DNA of 36,128 nt, from positions 1 to 36,128 of the forward strand of contig JANWIF010000114.1 of NCBI GenBank assembly GCA_025450035.1. Reading direction: 5' to 3'. Below, piece by piece: positions 1-9,000 of the stretch; within the stretch, counting starts at the first letter, position 1, and every line of letters starts with the position of its first letter. The translations under genes and the position numbers were made by a program. The stretch comes from Gemmatimonadaceae bacterium (GTDB taxonomy: Bacteria; Gemmatimonadota; Gemmatimonadetes; Gemmatimonadales; Gemmatimonadaceae). The notes beneath the pieces were generated by a model. The model did no database searches. It was not told where the DNA came from and was given only the letters and a program-made list of their open reading frames with translations.

Positions 1-38
1 CCCCGGCGGCGCCAAAGGCGCGCGGTTACCTGGCTTGA

Positions 39-1007
39 TCAGTGCCCGCCTTGCCGTATGAGCCCGATAAACACGCACGACAGAATCGTGAAGATGTACG
101 CCTGAAGGAATGCTACGAAAATCTCGAGCAGGCTGCTGCCCACGCCCATCGTCACCGACGCCGTGATCACCGTGAACGTCTTGAACGTGAAGATCAGGCT
201 GATCAACGCCAGCAGCACTACGTGACCCGCGGTCATGTTGGCGAACAGTCGAATCGCCAGCGCGAACGGCTTCGTGAATTTGCCGATGATTTCCACCACT
301 GTCATGATCGGCACCATGAAGAGCTTTACCGGGAACGGAATTTCCTTGGGCGGCACATAGAAAATCGTGCGCAGGTAACCCCATCCCTGGGTCTTGATCC
401 CTGTCGCCTCCACAACCACGAACGTGATCAATGCCAGGGTCCCCGTCACCGAAATGTTCCCAGTGGCCGTGGACCCGTACGGGATCAATCCCAACAGGTT
501 GGCGAACAGGATGAAGAAGAACAGCGTCAGGCCGAATGGGACGAAGGCGTTACCATGCGGCCCCACATTGGGCAGGATCACTTCGTTTCGCACGTAGAGC
601 ACGATCGCCTCGATGCCCGTCGTGAACCCTTTGGGCGACCCTCGCTCTTTCGTTAGGCGTCCGTGCGCGTGCGCCGCCGGAATCAGCACCAGCATGCACA
701 GCAGCGCCGCCACGAACAGCATCACCACGTGCTTCGTGATCGACAGGTCGATCGACAACGAGCCGATTCGCACCGGCTTCCAACGCGGAAGCTCGATCTC
801 CCCCGCAATCGGCAGCTCGAGGACGTGGGAGTCGATGATGTGCGGCGTGATGATGTCCACCGGACCGGCCGACGGCCCGGTGAGCGCCTGCCCGCTCGGC
901 CCAACATGGACTTGCTCCCGCACCGGCGCATCGGCAACGGCTTGGGAGAGCGCCACTGCCGGCGCTGCGAGACAGAGAAGGGATAGCGCGAAGGGTCCGA
1001 GCTTCAT
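39..1007 (-). CDS. atpB: F0F1 ATP synthase subunit a
   Basis: This is subunit a of the F0 sector (322 aa), the membrane stator that forms the proton half-channels against the c ring. The family signature AIRLFANMTAGH lies at residues 251-262, with the essential arginine at R253. Several hydrophobic helices follow residue 92. The first 22 residues look like a Sec signal peptide (KLGPFALSLLCLAAPAVALSQ), followed by a polar stretch of about 65 residues. Such N-terminal extensions are seen in some phyla but not in E. coli. The ATG at 1007 overlaps the stop of the upstream atpI-like gene (ATGA), which suggests translational coupling; the open frame continues upstream but only into that gene. The next operon gene, expected to be atpE, lies beyond the window. 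The 38 bases after the stop contain only a 5-bp GC hairpin. Confidence 0.97.
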   Translation of the reverse strand: MKLGPFALSLLCLAAPAVALSQAVADAPVREQVHVGPSGQALTGPSAGPVDIITPHIIDSHVLELPIAGEIELPRWKPVRIGSLSIDLSITKHVVMLFVAALLCMLVLIPAAHAHGRLTKERGSPKGFTTGIEAIVLYVRNEVILPNVGPHGNAFVPFGLTLFFFILFANLLGLIPYGSTATGNISVTGTLALITFVVVEATGIKTQGWGYLRTIFYVPPKEIPFPVKLFMVPIMTVVEIIGKFTKPFALAIRLFANMTAGHVVLLALISLIFTFKTFTVITASVTMGVGSSLLEIFVAFLQAYIFTILSCVFIGLIRQGGH

Positions 1008-1351
1008 CGCCTGAGCAGCAGGGGTTCGACCAGTGTCGTGAGAACGAAAAATGTCGCGAGGCTGATCAACGCCGGTTCGACGCGCAGCGCCATACCGTGC
1101 ACGAGCCAGAATGCCATCACCGCCAGCGCCGCGAGGCGAAGCAGCATTCCCAATCCCCACGCCGGAAACACCTTCGTGCGCTGCACCAGCAGCAGCATCG
1201 CGAACGCGAACAGTTGCACCACCAACGCAAGCACCGCGCTCACCCGGATCGCCCGCGCGTCCCCCGGGAGGCGAAACAGAAGGCCTAACAGCAGCGACGA
1301 AAGCGCGATGATCGCCACCGCCAGGACACCGAAGCCTAACAATCGCCTCAC
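1004..1351 (-). CDS. AtpI-like small membrane protein of the ATP synthase operon
   Basis: This 115-residue protein has about four hydrophobic segments (residues 5-20, 35-55, 63-82 and 92-110) and ends in LLLRR. It sits between atpZ and atpB, where ATP synthase protein I (AtpI) is normally found. AtpI helps assemble the c ring or is linked to Mg2+ uptake; sequence conservation in this family is poor, so the call rests mainly on position and topology. The GTG start at 1351 is chosen because it overlaps the atpZ stop as GTGA and follows a G-rich stretch that could act as a ribosome binding site. A longer reading from 1492 would run through atpZ in another frame and adds a low-complexity arginine/glycine tail. 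Its own stop overlaps the atpB start by 4 bp. Confidence 0.75.
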   Translation of the reverse strand: MRRLLGFGVLAVAIIALSSLLLGLLFRLPGDARAIRVSAVLALVVQLFAFAMLLLVQRTKVFPAWGLGMLLRLAALAVMAFWLVHGMALRVEPALISLATFFVLTTLVEPLLLRR

Positions 1352-1668
1352 CCGCCGCTCCCTCCCCCCCCCTCCTTCCCCTCGCCGCTGCCAGCGTCGC
1401 GACCCTCCCCGCGCGTCACCGCCATCAATGACCGGTACATGGCGTAGAAGCCGGCACAAGCCCCAAGAAACGCGCCCGCCACCAGCAACCACGGCCCCGT
1501 ACCCAACTTCTCGTCAAGCCAACGCCCGGCGTACACAAACAGCAGGATCGACACAACTAGCTGAATGCCCAGCCCCGCAAACGCCGCCGGCGAGGGCGCT
1601 CCCTTCGAGCCCCTCCCTTCCGCGCGGCCCTTAACGCGAGTGTCAGGCAAGCGCTCCGGATCCTTCAT
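1348..1668 (-). CDS. atpZ: AtpZ-type ATP synthase-associated membrane protein
   Basis: This 106-residue protein has a charged N-terminus, two transmembrane helices (about residues 30-48 and 60-80) with the short polar loop AGRWLDEKLGTGPWLL between them, and a Gly-rich C-terminal tail. This is the AtpZ/AtpI hairpin architecture that opens many atp operons. AtpZ and AtpI are reported to form a Ca2+/Mg2+ transporter accompanying the ATP synthase. The tail is encoded by a nine-base C run on the plus strand (1364-1372). No Shine-Dalgarno sequence precedes the ATG at 1668. A possible -10 element lies only 10 nt upstream, so the messenger may be leaderless or have a very short leader. It is the first gene of the operon. 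Confidence 0.85.
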   Translation of the reverse strand: MKDPERLPDTRVKGRAEGRGSKGAPSPAAFAGLGIQLVVSILLFVYAGRWLDEKLGTGPWLLVAGAFLGACAGFYAMYRSLMAVTRGEGRDAGSGEGKEGGGGSGG

Positions 1669-1677
1669 GCCGCGCGG

Positions 1678-1706
1678 AATTTATGCGCTTGTGAAATTTT
1701 TCGCAA
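1678..1706 (-). promoter_or_regulatory. Predicted sigma-70 type promoter of the atp operon
   Basis: On the minus strand TTGCGA (1706-1701) is followed after 17 bp by TAAATT (1683-1678). Transcription would begin about 3 nt before the atpZ ATG. An alternative, TCGAAA with TATTAT 17 bp later, lies further upstream and would give a normal leader. Confidence 0.4.
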
Positions 1707-1707
1707 G
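1688..1707. promoter_or_regulatory. Rex-like redox operator upstream of atpZ
   Basis: CTTGTGAAATTTTTCGCAAG is a 20-bp inverted repeat with a single mismatched pair (T/C). It matches the Rex consensus TTGTGAA-N4-TTCACAA except for one A to G change. Rex is an NADH/NAD+ sensing repressor known to control respiratory and, in several lineages, ATP synthase genes. The site overlaps the -35 and spacer of the predicted atp promoter, the expected position for a repressor. The regulator itself is not in the window. Confidence 0.6.
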
Positions 1708-1796
1708 CTAAGGACGACCCCGCTATACCGGTCGGACATAATAACCGTCTAATCGCCAAGTTTCGACCAGTCGCCAACTTACACGTTACTCCAACC

Positions 1797-1825
1797 TTGA
1801 CGGTTCGTCCCGATGTTGATAAGTT
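1797..1825 (+). promoter_or_regulatory. Predicted promoter for the BsuPI-domain gene
   Basis: TTGACG (1797-1802) and TAAGTT (1820-1825) are separated by 17 bp, about 75 bp before the ATG at 1899. The -35 box is good and the -10 box is weak. Confidence 0.3.
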
Positions 1826-1898
1826 CGCAATCCACAATAATCTCTTGTTCTCGTTCGCCCGCTCCATCGGCGCGGGCCGCCTGGCCGGTTCCTAAATC

Positions 1899-2375
1899 AT
1901 GTCCTCCCGCGTCGTCATCTGGCTGCTCTGCACAGGCGCTGTCTTCCTCGCCTGGAGCCCCTACGCGCACCACAACGAATCCGCCGCCAGCACGACCAGC
2001 AATCGCACGCAGGCCCCCACCGCTCCAGATGACACGCACGTGCTCGCGTCCGCAGCCCACGTCACCATCGACCACGGCGTCCACGTCGAACTGCGCGTCA
2101 CCAACGTCGCAGATCATTCCGTGGAGCTCGACTTCCCCAGCGGCCTGACCCACGACGTCGTCATTCTCGATTCCCTCGGCCACTCCGTCTGGCGTTGGAG
2201 TGACGGGCGAATGTTCACCCAAGCCGTGCGCAACACGCTACTCGCCGCTAACGAATCCGTGACGTACCAGGTGCGCTGGAATCCGATGGGTCGCAAGGGT
2301 TCGTATACCGCCGTCGCGCTCCTCAAAAGCAATAATCACCCCATCGAACAGCGCGCCGCGTTCACACTGCCCTGA
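1899..2375 (+). CDS. Secreted BsuPI-domain protein
   Basis: This 158-residue protein has an N-terminal hydrophobic segment (residues 5-19) that could be a signal peptide or anchor, then a Ser/Thr/Ala-rich linker (25-50). The rest is a single beta-rich domain. The block ELRVTNVADHSVELDFPSG, then VVILDSLGHSVWRWSDGRMF, then VTYQVRWN, and a C-terminal HPIEQRAAFTLP strand resembles the BsuPI family (intracellular proteinase inhibitor, an Ig-like fold). Many secreted homologues have no proven inhibitor activity, so no function is claimed beyond the fold. No ribosome binding site is obvious before the ATG. It is divergent from the atp operon and 112 bp upstream of moxR. Confidence 0.75.
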   Translation: MSSRVVIWLLCTGAVFLAWSPYAHHNESAASTTSNRTQAPTAPDDTHVLASAAHVTIDHGVHVELRVTNVADHSVELDFPSGLTHDVVILDSLGHSVWRWSDGRMFTQAVRNTLLAANESVTYQVRWNPMGRKGSYTAVALLKSNNHPIEQRAAFTLP

Positions 2376-2487
2376 GCAGCGTTCCCATCCCGCACGCCCC
2401 TGCTCACCCGCGTCCAGTCTGCGCGTAGTACTGCGCCCTCTTCACTCCCTCGCTACCTTTCGCGCATCCACAGGCAGCGAGTAGACG

Positions 2488-3495
2488 TTGGCGACACCCA
2501 CCAAAGCCTCCACGCACAGCGACGCACGCGACATCGAGCTCCTCGGTGACCTCGCGCAGGCGCGCCGATCATTCGTCGACCAGATCGCTCGCCGCATCGT
2601 TGGGCAGCACGAGGTCGTGGAGAATCTCGTCGCCGCCCTGCTCAGCGGCGGACACGCGCTCCTGGTCGGAGTCCCCGGGCTCGCGAAGACGCTCCTCGTC
2701 CGCACCCTCGCCGACGCACTCGACCTGTCGTTCTCGCGCGTGCAGTTTACGCCAGACCTCATGCCGAGTGATATCACCGGCACCGAGATGCTCGAGGAGG
2801 ATCACGCCACCGGCCGTCGCGTGTTCAAGTACGTCAAAGGTCCGATTTTCGCGAATGCGGTCCTGGCCGACGAGATCAACCGCGCGCCACCAAAAACGCA
2901 AGCCGCGTTGCTGCAGGCTATGCAGGAGCACGCCGTCACCGCCGCCGGTCAGACGCATGCGCTGCCCGCGCCATTCTTCGTGCTCGCCACACAGAACCCG
3001 ATCGAGCAAGAGGGCACGTATCCGCTTCCCGAAGCGCAGCTCGACCGGTTCTTGTTCGAATTGCGCGTGGACTACCCGTCGGCCGAGGAAGAACAGCGCA
3101 TCGTGGCCAGTACAACGAGCGACATCGAGCAAACCATCTCGCCCGTCCTCGACGCCGAACGCCTCATCGCCCTGCAGCATCTGGTGCGCCGGCTTCCCGC
3201 CCCGCCAACGGTTGTTCGCTACGCCGTGCGGCTTGCCCGCTCCACACGCCCCGATGCCAGCGAAGCGTCACCCGACGTCAAGAGGTACGTGAGCTGGGGA
3301 GCAGGACCGCGCGCCTCCCAATACCTCGTTCTCGGCGCCAAGGCCCGCGCGGCGATGGATGGCCGCTCTGTCCCGGACATCGATGACGTTCGCTCCATCG
3401 CCCTCGTCGTCCTCCGCCACCGCATCGTGCTGAATTTTCAGGGAGAGGCGGAGGGAGTGACGGCCGACAGGTTGATTCGGCTGGAGGACGAATGA
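2488..3495 (+). CDS. MoxR-family AAA+ ATPase
   Basis: This 335-residue MoxR ATPase has Walker A GVPGLAKT (61-68), Walker B AVLADEIN (124-131), the MoxR signature [15 protein letters not shown], sensor-1 region [23 protein letters not shown], and the C-terminal lid. MoxR proteins act as chaperone-like ATPases that mature or activate partner proteins, usually von Willebrand A-domain proteins encoded next door. No DUF58 or VWA gene adjoins it here, which is unusual for the family. The TTG start at 2488 is the first possible start in frame, with only a weak purine stretch upstream; a start a few codons later is possible. It converges with the kinase gene, leaving a 9-bp gap. Confidence 0.92.
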   Translation: MATPTKASTHSDARDIELLGDLAQARRSFVDQIARRIVGQHEVVENLVAALLSGGHALLVGVPGLAKTLLVRTLADALDLSFSRVQFTPDLMPSDITGTEMLEEDHATGRRVFKYVKGPIFANAVLADEINRAPPKTQAALLQAMQEHAVTAAGQTHALPAPFFVLATQNPIEQEGTYPLPEAQLDRFLFELRVDYPSAEEEQRIVASTTSDIEQTISPVLDAERLIALQHLVRRLPAPPTVVRYAVRLARSTRPDASEASPDVKRYVSWGAGPRASQYLVLGAKARAAMDGRSVPDIDDVRSIALVVLRHRIVLNFQGEAEGVTADRLIRLEDE

Positions 3496-3504
3496 CCCAG
3501 CTTG

Positions 3505-5364
3505 TCAATCCTCGTCGTTAGGCAACACTTCTTCCTCCCCACTCCACCACCGGCGCCACCATGGTGGCCGCGACTCTGGCGCCAGTGTTCGATCCACCGA
3601 ACTTCGCCACGCGTCCCGCATCACTGCGGCGTCGGCGAATCGATCCTCCGCCACCGGCGAGAGTCCCCGCAACAACCATTCGGACACCGGTTCCGGATAC
3701 GGCGTGAGGTCCACCTCGCCATTGAGCTCACGCGCCAGAATCGCGCGCCCATCGCCGGCACCAAAGGGTGGCTTCCCCGACAGCAGATAGACCACGATGG
3801 CCGCGATCCCAAAACAGTCCACCGCTGGTCCCTGCGTTTCGCCTAACAGCTGCTCCGGCGCCGCAAACTCGGGCGTCCCCGTCGTACCGCTGAGGAGTTC
3901 TTCTCCCGAGACTTTGGCCACACCAAAGTCCGCAATCCGCCACCGGCGGTGCCGGTCGATGAGGATGTTTTCCGGTTTCAGGTCGCGGTGGATGATGCCC
4001 ACCGCGTGCGCCGCTGCCAGTCCGTCCAGGACCTGATCGATGTGCGCCGCGATCTGCTCCACCGATCGCGCTCCAGCGCGCATCACGAGATCCGCCAGCG
4101 AACCATTCTCCGCCAGCTCCATCGTGTACCACGACACGCCGCCATTGCTGTCCCAGTCGTAAATGGGCACGATCGACGGGTGCGCGAGTTGCGCCGCCAG
4201 TTGCGCCTCGCGGCGAAAGCGCCGGACTGCGTTCTCGTCCTTCGCCACTTGCGGGTGCAGCATCTTGAGCGCCACCTCCCGCTCCAGCGTGAGATCGCGC
4301 ACGCGCCACACCGATCCGAACGTACCCGAGCCGAGTCGAGTGATGACTTCATAGTCTTCACCAGTCGCCCAACGCAATCGCTCCTCTTCCCCGTCACCCG
4401 CCGCGCGAAGAGCCAGCGACGCGCCGCTGGTGAAAATCGATGTGCGTCCGCCTACCGCGCGATCCAGCTCGCGCAGCAGCGCCGCGATTGAGTGATAGCG
4501 ATCTTCGGGCTTCTGATTCAACGCTCGTGACAACACGCGCGCCACCGACTGCGGGCAATCCGGTCTGACGAGCGACAGCGGCGGCGGATCCAACGGCGGA
4601 TATTCGCCTGTGAGTGACGCGAACGCCGTCGCAGCCAGTTGCCACTGGTCGCTCTCTGGCGTCGGGATCCATTCGCCGTTGGGCCATTCCGGGGCGAGCG
4701 GCAGCCGCCCCGGAAAGGGTACCAATCCGGCGGGAATGACGTTGCGTGGCAGCGCCCACTGCCAGGCCAAGAGCCAGAGTTGGCCGGTCGGTGTAACCCA
4801 AGTCGACTCCCCGCAAATCGCGCCGTGCGCCGTTCCCGTCGTGTGCAGGTACGCCAGGGCGAGTCCCGTGGAGCGAAGCAGCTGCAGCGAAGTCCCCAGG
4901 TCAGCGGGTCCAACGCGGCGAATGCGCTCCGCCACGCTCTCTCCAGAAATCCAGCGTCTCACGTATCCCGGCCCGCGACGACTCAGCGGTCCACCTGGCC
5001 ACCAATCGTATGTTGTAGGGATCGACGCATGGCCGCGGTGCGCGAGCGCTCGCGCTTCCGCGCCCAGCCATGCCGTGTGTGCCGCGTCGTCCACCGTGAC
5101 CAGCGACAGCGACCGGCCCAGTGCATCCACCACTTCCTGGTAGTGCCGGAACTCGGCCGACACGCCCTCCGCCCCCCACGACCAGCCCGCTGGCAGTTGC
5201 CACCCTTCGACGTGCGTGGGAACTTTCGTCGTCACAAGGTGGGGCGACCCCGCGCTTGGAGCGAGGGGCGACGCATCCGATGCGACGGGCGAGGCGGAAG
5301 ACGACACCGGCGACCCTGTCATCGGCCGCGAGACGGCGCCGCTGGGTGGGGGCGTAGCGCTCAC
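3505..5364 (-). CDS. Tandem pseudokinase-Ser/Thr protein kinase
   Basis: This 619-residue soluble protein has two kinase-like domains. The C-terminal one (about 338-590) is complete: Gly loop GSGTFGSVW (345-353), VALK lysine K367, HRDLKPEN (459-466), DFG (480-482 region) and an APEQ motif. The N-terminal one (about 60-303) keeps the kinase layout (EARALAHRGHASIP, YLHTTGTAHGAI, then SDQWQLAATAFASLTGEYPP). However, the catalytic loop HRD is HGA (180-182), DFG is replaced by LAW, and no VAIK lysine is seen, so it should be a pseudokinase. Residues 1-50 are Ser/Pro/Ala-rich and disordered; the C-terminus is Trp/Arg-rich (PPWWRRWW) and acidic. There is no transmembrane helix, PASTA or sensor domain, unlike most bacterial PknB-type kinases. 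It is divergent from dut with 56 bp between them. Confidence 0.93.
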   Translation of the reverse strand: MSATPPPSGAVSRPMTGSPVSSSASPVASDASPLAPSAGSPHLVTTKVPTHVEGWQLPAGWSWGAEGVSAEFRHYQEVVDALGRSLSLVTVDDAAHTAWLGAEARALAHRGHASIPTTYDWWPGGPLSRRGPGYVRRWISGESVAERIRRVGPADLGTSLQLLRSTGLALAYLHTTGTAHGAICGESTWVTPTGQLWLLAWQWALPRNVIPAGLVPFPGRLPLAPEWPNGEWIPTPESDQWQLAATAFASLTGEYPPLDPPPLSLVRPDCPQSVARVLSRALNQKPEDRYHSIAALLRELDRAVGGRTSIFTSGASLALRAAGDGEEERLRWATGEDYEVITRLGSGTFGSVWRVRDLTLEREVALKMLHPQVAKDENAVRRFRREAQLAAQLAHPSIVPIYDWDSNGGVSWYTMELAENGSLADLVMRAGARSVEQIAAHIDQVLDGLAAAHAVGIIHRDLKPENILIDRHRRWRIADFGVAKVSGEELLSGTTGTPEFAAPEQLLGETQGPAVDCFGIAAIVVYLLSGKPPFGAGDGRAILARELNGEVDLTPYPEPVSEWLLRGLSPVAEDRFADAAVMRDAWRSSVDRTLAPESRPPWWRRWWSGEEEVLPNDED

Positions 5365-5420
5365 GAGCCTAAACTACAGCCGACGCCAGTCACGGCCAAG
5401 CGTCCCCTCTCCACCAGTTC

Positions 5421-5933
5421 ATGGGAATCATGAGCGAATCGCCATCCGTCATTGTATTCGAACCGCTGTTTCCCGGAGTGGTCGCGCCTCGACGCGCCAC
5501 CGCCGGAGCCGCCGGCTACGACGTGTGTGCACACCTAGTCGAGCGCTTGGTGCGCCTGTGCCGCGACGGCGCCGAGCTCGAACAGTCCGCCGGCGCGCAG
5601 GGCCGCCTGTCGTTGCAGGCCGGCGACATCGCTCTCGTGCCACTCGGTTTCCGCGCGCGGCTGCCTGACGGCTACGAAGCGCAGGTTCGACTGCGCAGCT
5701 CGATGGCGTTTCGGCGCGGACTTCTTCTGCCCAACGCGCCCGGCACCATCGACGCCGACTATCCCGATGAGTGGCTCGTGATGATGAAGAACATTTCGGC
5801 GCGCGAGGTCATGCTCGAGCACGGCGAGCGCATTGCGCAGATCATCGTGCAGCGCTTTGCAACGCTGTCGTGGGTGCCCGGCGTCGTTACGCGTTCCACC
5901 GATCGCACCGGAGGGTTCGGGAGCACCGGCTGA
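5421..5933 (+). CDS. dut: Trimeric dUTPase (deoxyuridine 5'-triphosphate nucleotidohydrolase)
   Basis: This 170-residue enzyme hydrolyses dUTP to dUMP and PPi, keeping uracil out of DNA and supplying dTMP synthesis. All five dUTPase motifs are present: AGYDVCA (motif 1, 31-37), RSSMA (motif 2, 92-96, usually RSGLA), GTIDADY (motif 3, 108-114, with the catalytic Asp), GERIAQIIVQR (motif 4, 135-145) and DRTGGFGSTG (motif 5, 161-170). It is about 20 residues longer than the E. coli enzyme because of extra sequence after motif 1 (38-66). ATGs at 5421 and 5430 are both possible; neither has a clear ribosome binding site. Confidence 0.93.
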   Translation: MGIMSESPSVIVFEPLFPGVVAPRRATAGAAGYDVCAHLVERLVRLCRDGAELEQSAGAQGRLSLQAGDIALVPLGFRARLPDGYEAQVRLRSSMAFRRGLLLPNAPGTIDADYPDEWLVMMKNISAREVMLEHGERIAQIIVQRFATLSWVPGVVTRSTDRTGGFGSTG

Positions 5934-5965
5934 TCGTCAACCTCGCGCTCCGCGGTCAGCGGATT

Positions 5966-5982
5966 GTACGACATTGTAGTAC
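5966..5982. promoter_or_regulatory. Imperfect palindrome upstream of the SARP-like regulator
   Basis: GTACGACATTGTAGTAC is a 17-bp palindrome with one mismatched pair, 74 bp before the preferred start at 6057. It could be an operator, perhaps autoregulatory. No match to a named regulator is claimed. Confidence 0.25.
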
Positions 5983-6056
5983 GGAATGACGCTCGCCTGA
6001 CGAGCTCATCGTTCGTACATTCGTTGGGCAGGGATATCCGGCGCGAGGTGTACCCG

Positions 6057-9000
6057 ATGATCCACATGCTTGCCCTAGGACACGCCGTCATCACCGTCGG
6101 CGCGACTCGTCTCACGTCAGCCAGCGAGACGCTGTTCGCCGCCGCGTTGTTGTTCGTGTCGGAAGCCGGCCGCCCTCTCAATCGGCTGCGCGTGCTCGAA
6201 CTACTTTGGCCTAACGTCAGCTCGCGGAGTGCCAATCATTGTTTGCGCCAGACGGTGTATCGCTTGAACGCGTGCGGCGCCGCCCTGCGTTCGGAGCGCG
6301 GCCACATCGTCCTCCCGACTCGATCCGCGCGTAGCGACTGTGCCGAGCTGCTCACCGCCGGCGACGCCGTTGATCCCGATCGCGTCGCCGAGCTCGTGCA
6401 GGGTCCGTTTCTGGCCGGCTACCAGCCCCACTTTTCCGCGCCGTTTCGCGACTGGCTCGACCACCAGCACGACGTGGTGACCGCCGGACTACGCCGGGTA
6501 CTCGTGTCCGCCATCGCGACGCAACGTGAGCGGAACAACTGGGCCGCCGTCGAGCGTCTTGCGACTCGGTGCCTCCTGTTCGACCCATTGAACGAGGAAG
6601 CCACGCTCGCCATCGCTGAGGCCACGGCGCTCAACGGCAGCAAGGTGCGGGCGCTCGAGATATTGGACAGTTACCTCAGCGAACTCGGCCCGCACGCCGG
6701 GGACATGCATCTCCCCGCGTCGCTCCTACGCCATCGTATCGCCGAGACTTACCGTCGCGACCCACCCGACCGCCGCATGGTGCCGCAGGTTGGGAGGGAA
6801 GAGGAAATGCGGGAGTTGGGGAGAGTGTTCCGCAACGTCACGAACGGCCGCGGCGCAACCGTGCTTGCTTGCGCCGAACCGGGCATGGGGAAAACGCGGC
6901 TGCTAGACGAGTTCACAGCGGTAGTTGGCCTTGAGCAGGTTCAGATCGCGCGGTGCTCGTGTCTTCCGCACGAACATCAAAGACCACTGTCAACATTTAT
7001 TGAGCTCCTCCATGTGCTCTTCAAACTCCCAGGTGCGATTGGCTGCAGTCCTGAGTCGATGACACACCTTCGGCGCATTCTACGACTCGACAAGAACGGC
7101 CAGAACCTGCCTGATGATTCGTGGAACGATCAGGTTTTGTTTGCACAATTACGTCGGTCGGTACTCGATTTGGTCGATGCTATCGCGGCGGAAACTCCGC
7201 TCGTACTTACAATAGATGACGCGCAGTGGTTAGACGATGTCTCGTGGCGCATTGTTGGCGCGCTGGTGCCGTGGATCGGCGAACGGCGCGTCATGATCGT
7301 TCTCGCGTCTCGGTTGTCGAACGCCTTGATGAACTTGGAGAGTTCATTGCGAGCGTCGCCCGTTGTCCTCTCGCTCCCTCCTCTCTCAATTGACGCCAGC
7401 CGACAATTAGTCCGTAGTCTCCTCGCGTTTTTTCGACGCGAAAGCGAAGAGGGCCTAGAGGAGTGGTGCATCTTTGGAAGCGGTGGCAATCCATTTTTTC
7501 TGGGCGAGTTGGCGGAAAAGGCTCGCTGGGACGGGACGCAGTTCCGCGTACCTCAATCCATAGTCAGACTTGTGAGCGCTCCGCTCAGAGATCTGACCAC
7601 TGAAGAAAAGCATGTTCTCAGCGCCTGTGTAGTTCTCGGTGGATTGGCGACCATATCGCGAGTCGAATCATTGCTTCGCGGATCCCGCCTCAGCCTATTG
7701 GACAGCTTAGGACAGCTCGACCGAATTGGACTCATCGAGGTCGATGGAACGCGACTCATAGTCCGACACCAGTTGCTCTCCCAGGTCGCGCTAACCGACT
7801 TGTCGCGCACGTCAAGTCTCTTTCTGCACCACAAAGCTGCGGAACTACTGGATGTGGAGAGAAAAAGCGATGACTCAACTCTTCTTCTTTGGGAATGCGC
7901 GAAGCACTGGGAAAGCGCTGGCGCCCCACATCACTCACTCGACCTGCTTCGCTCGCACGCCCGCCATCTGTTCGACATGGGCTCTCCGGGCGACGCGGCG
8001 CTGACGCTCGACCGTGCGGCGCGCCTCGCGAGAACGAGCGAGGAGGACGCGTCGATACGGTCAGATCGAATGGAAGCGCTACTCCGAAATGGCGAATGGA
8101 TAGCGATAATCGAAGCGGGCAAAGAGAGGGGTCAATTCGAGGGACGTGACCCTCTCGCAACTGAGCACACCGACGCCGAGTTTTACCTGCTGCAGGCACG
8201 CTGGCACCTTGCCCAGGATCAGATTGAGCTGAGCAGCGAAGCGCTGAGATGCGCAACGTCGCGACAGGCGCCCAGCGAGCATCGCCTTGGGGCAGCGATG
8301 TGGGCACTCGTGCTCGCGGACAACGCATGTGAACCGAAGATCGCACGCGCGGCGCGACACTCGGTCCAGTCCATTCTCACTATGCCTAACGTGGATAGCG
8401 CGCTGCGGACTCACTTCGAAATGCTCTACCACACGTCCTTCGGCGACTTGTCAACGGCTCATGATCACGCTCGATCGCTTTGCACGCTCGCTCGCGGCCT
8501 GGACGATCCCGCGCGTAAGAGCCGCTACCTCACTCATGCAGCCGCAACGCTGCGATTTGTAGGAGCGCTCAACGCGGCACATTCAGCAGCAACCGAAGCT
8601 CTCGTTTGTGCAGAGAAAAACGGGCTAAGGCGACAGGCGGCCGCCGCCACAAACCAAACCCTTCAGCTTTGCATTGCTCAAGGATCACTAACGCAGGCGA
8701 GAGAGCTGGCCGAGCAGACGTTAACGCTGCTTCATGGATCAACCGACCCGGTGGCATTCTCCTCTGTACTTAGCAATTGCGCGGAAGTTGCAATTCTCGA
8801 CAGCCGCGAGCAGGATGCGGAGGACTTCCTGAAGAAGTGCGAGCAGTGTTTGACCGGGCAACGTTGGGTGCGCGCGGAGGCGCGAGTAACGTCACTTCGC
8901 TGGAACCTTCGACTCATGGATTCCGGTGCCGTCACATCGCGCACTGAAATATCGAGACTTCGCCGCCTGTATCGACAGACACGGAACAGCGGCGGTCAAG

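Noticed and set aside
42..656. Long plus-strand ORF opposite atpB, and many similar ORFs opposite or out of frame with known genes
   Set aside because: High GC produces open shadow frames. The translations are Arg/His/Ser-rich without domain patterns and lie over clear genes.
5964..6056. Upstream start of the SARP-like regulator at 5964
   Set aside because: The extra 31 residues include the palindrome and promoter-like DNA, lack a ribosome binding site and precede the domain; 6057 has GAGGTG at the right spacing.
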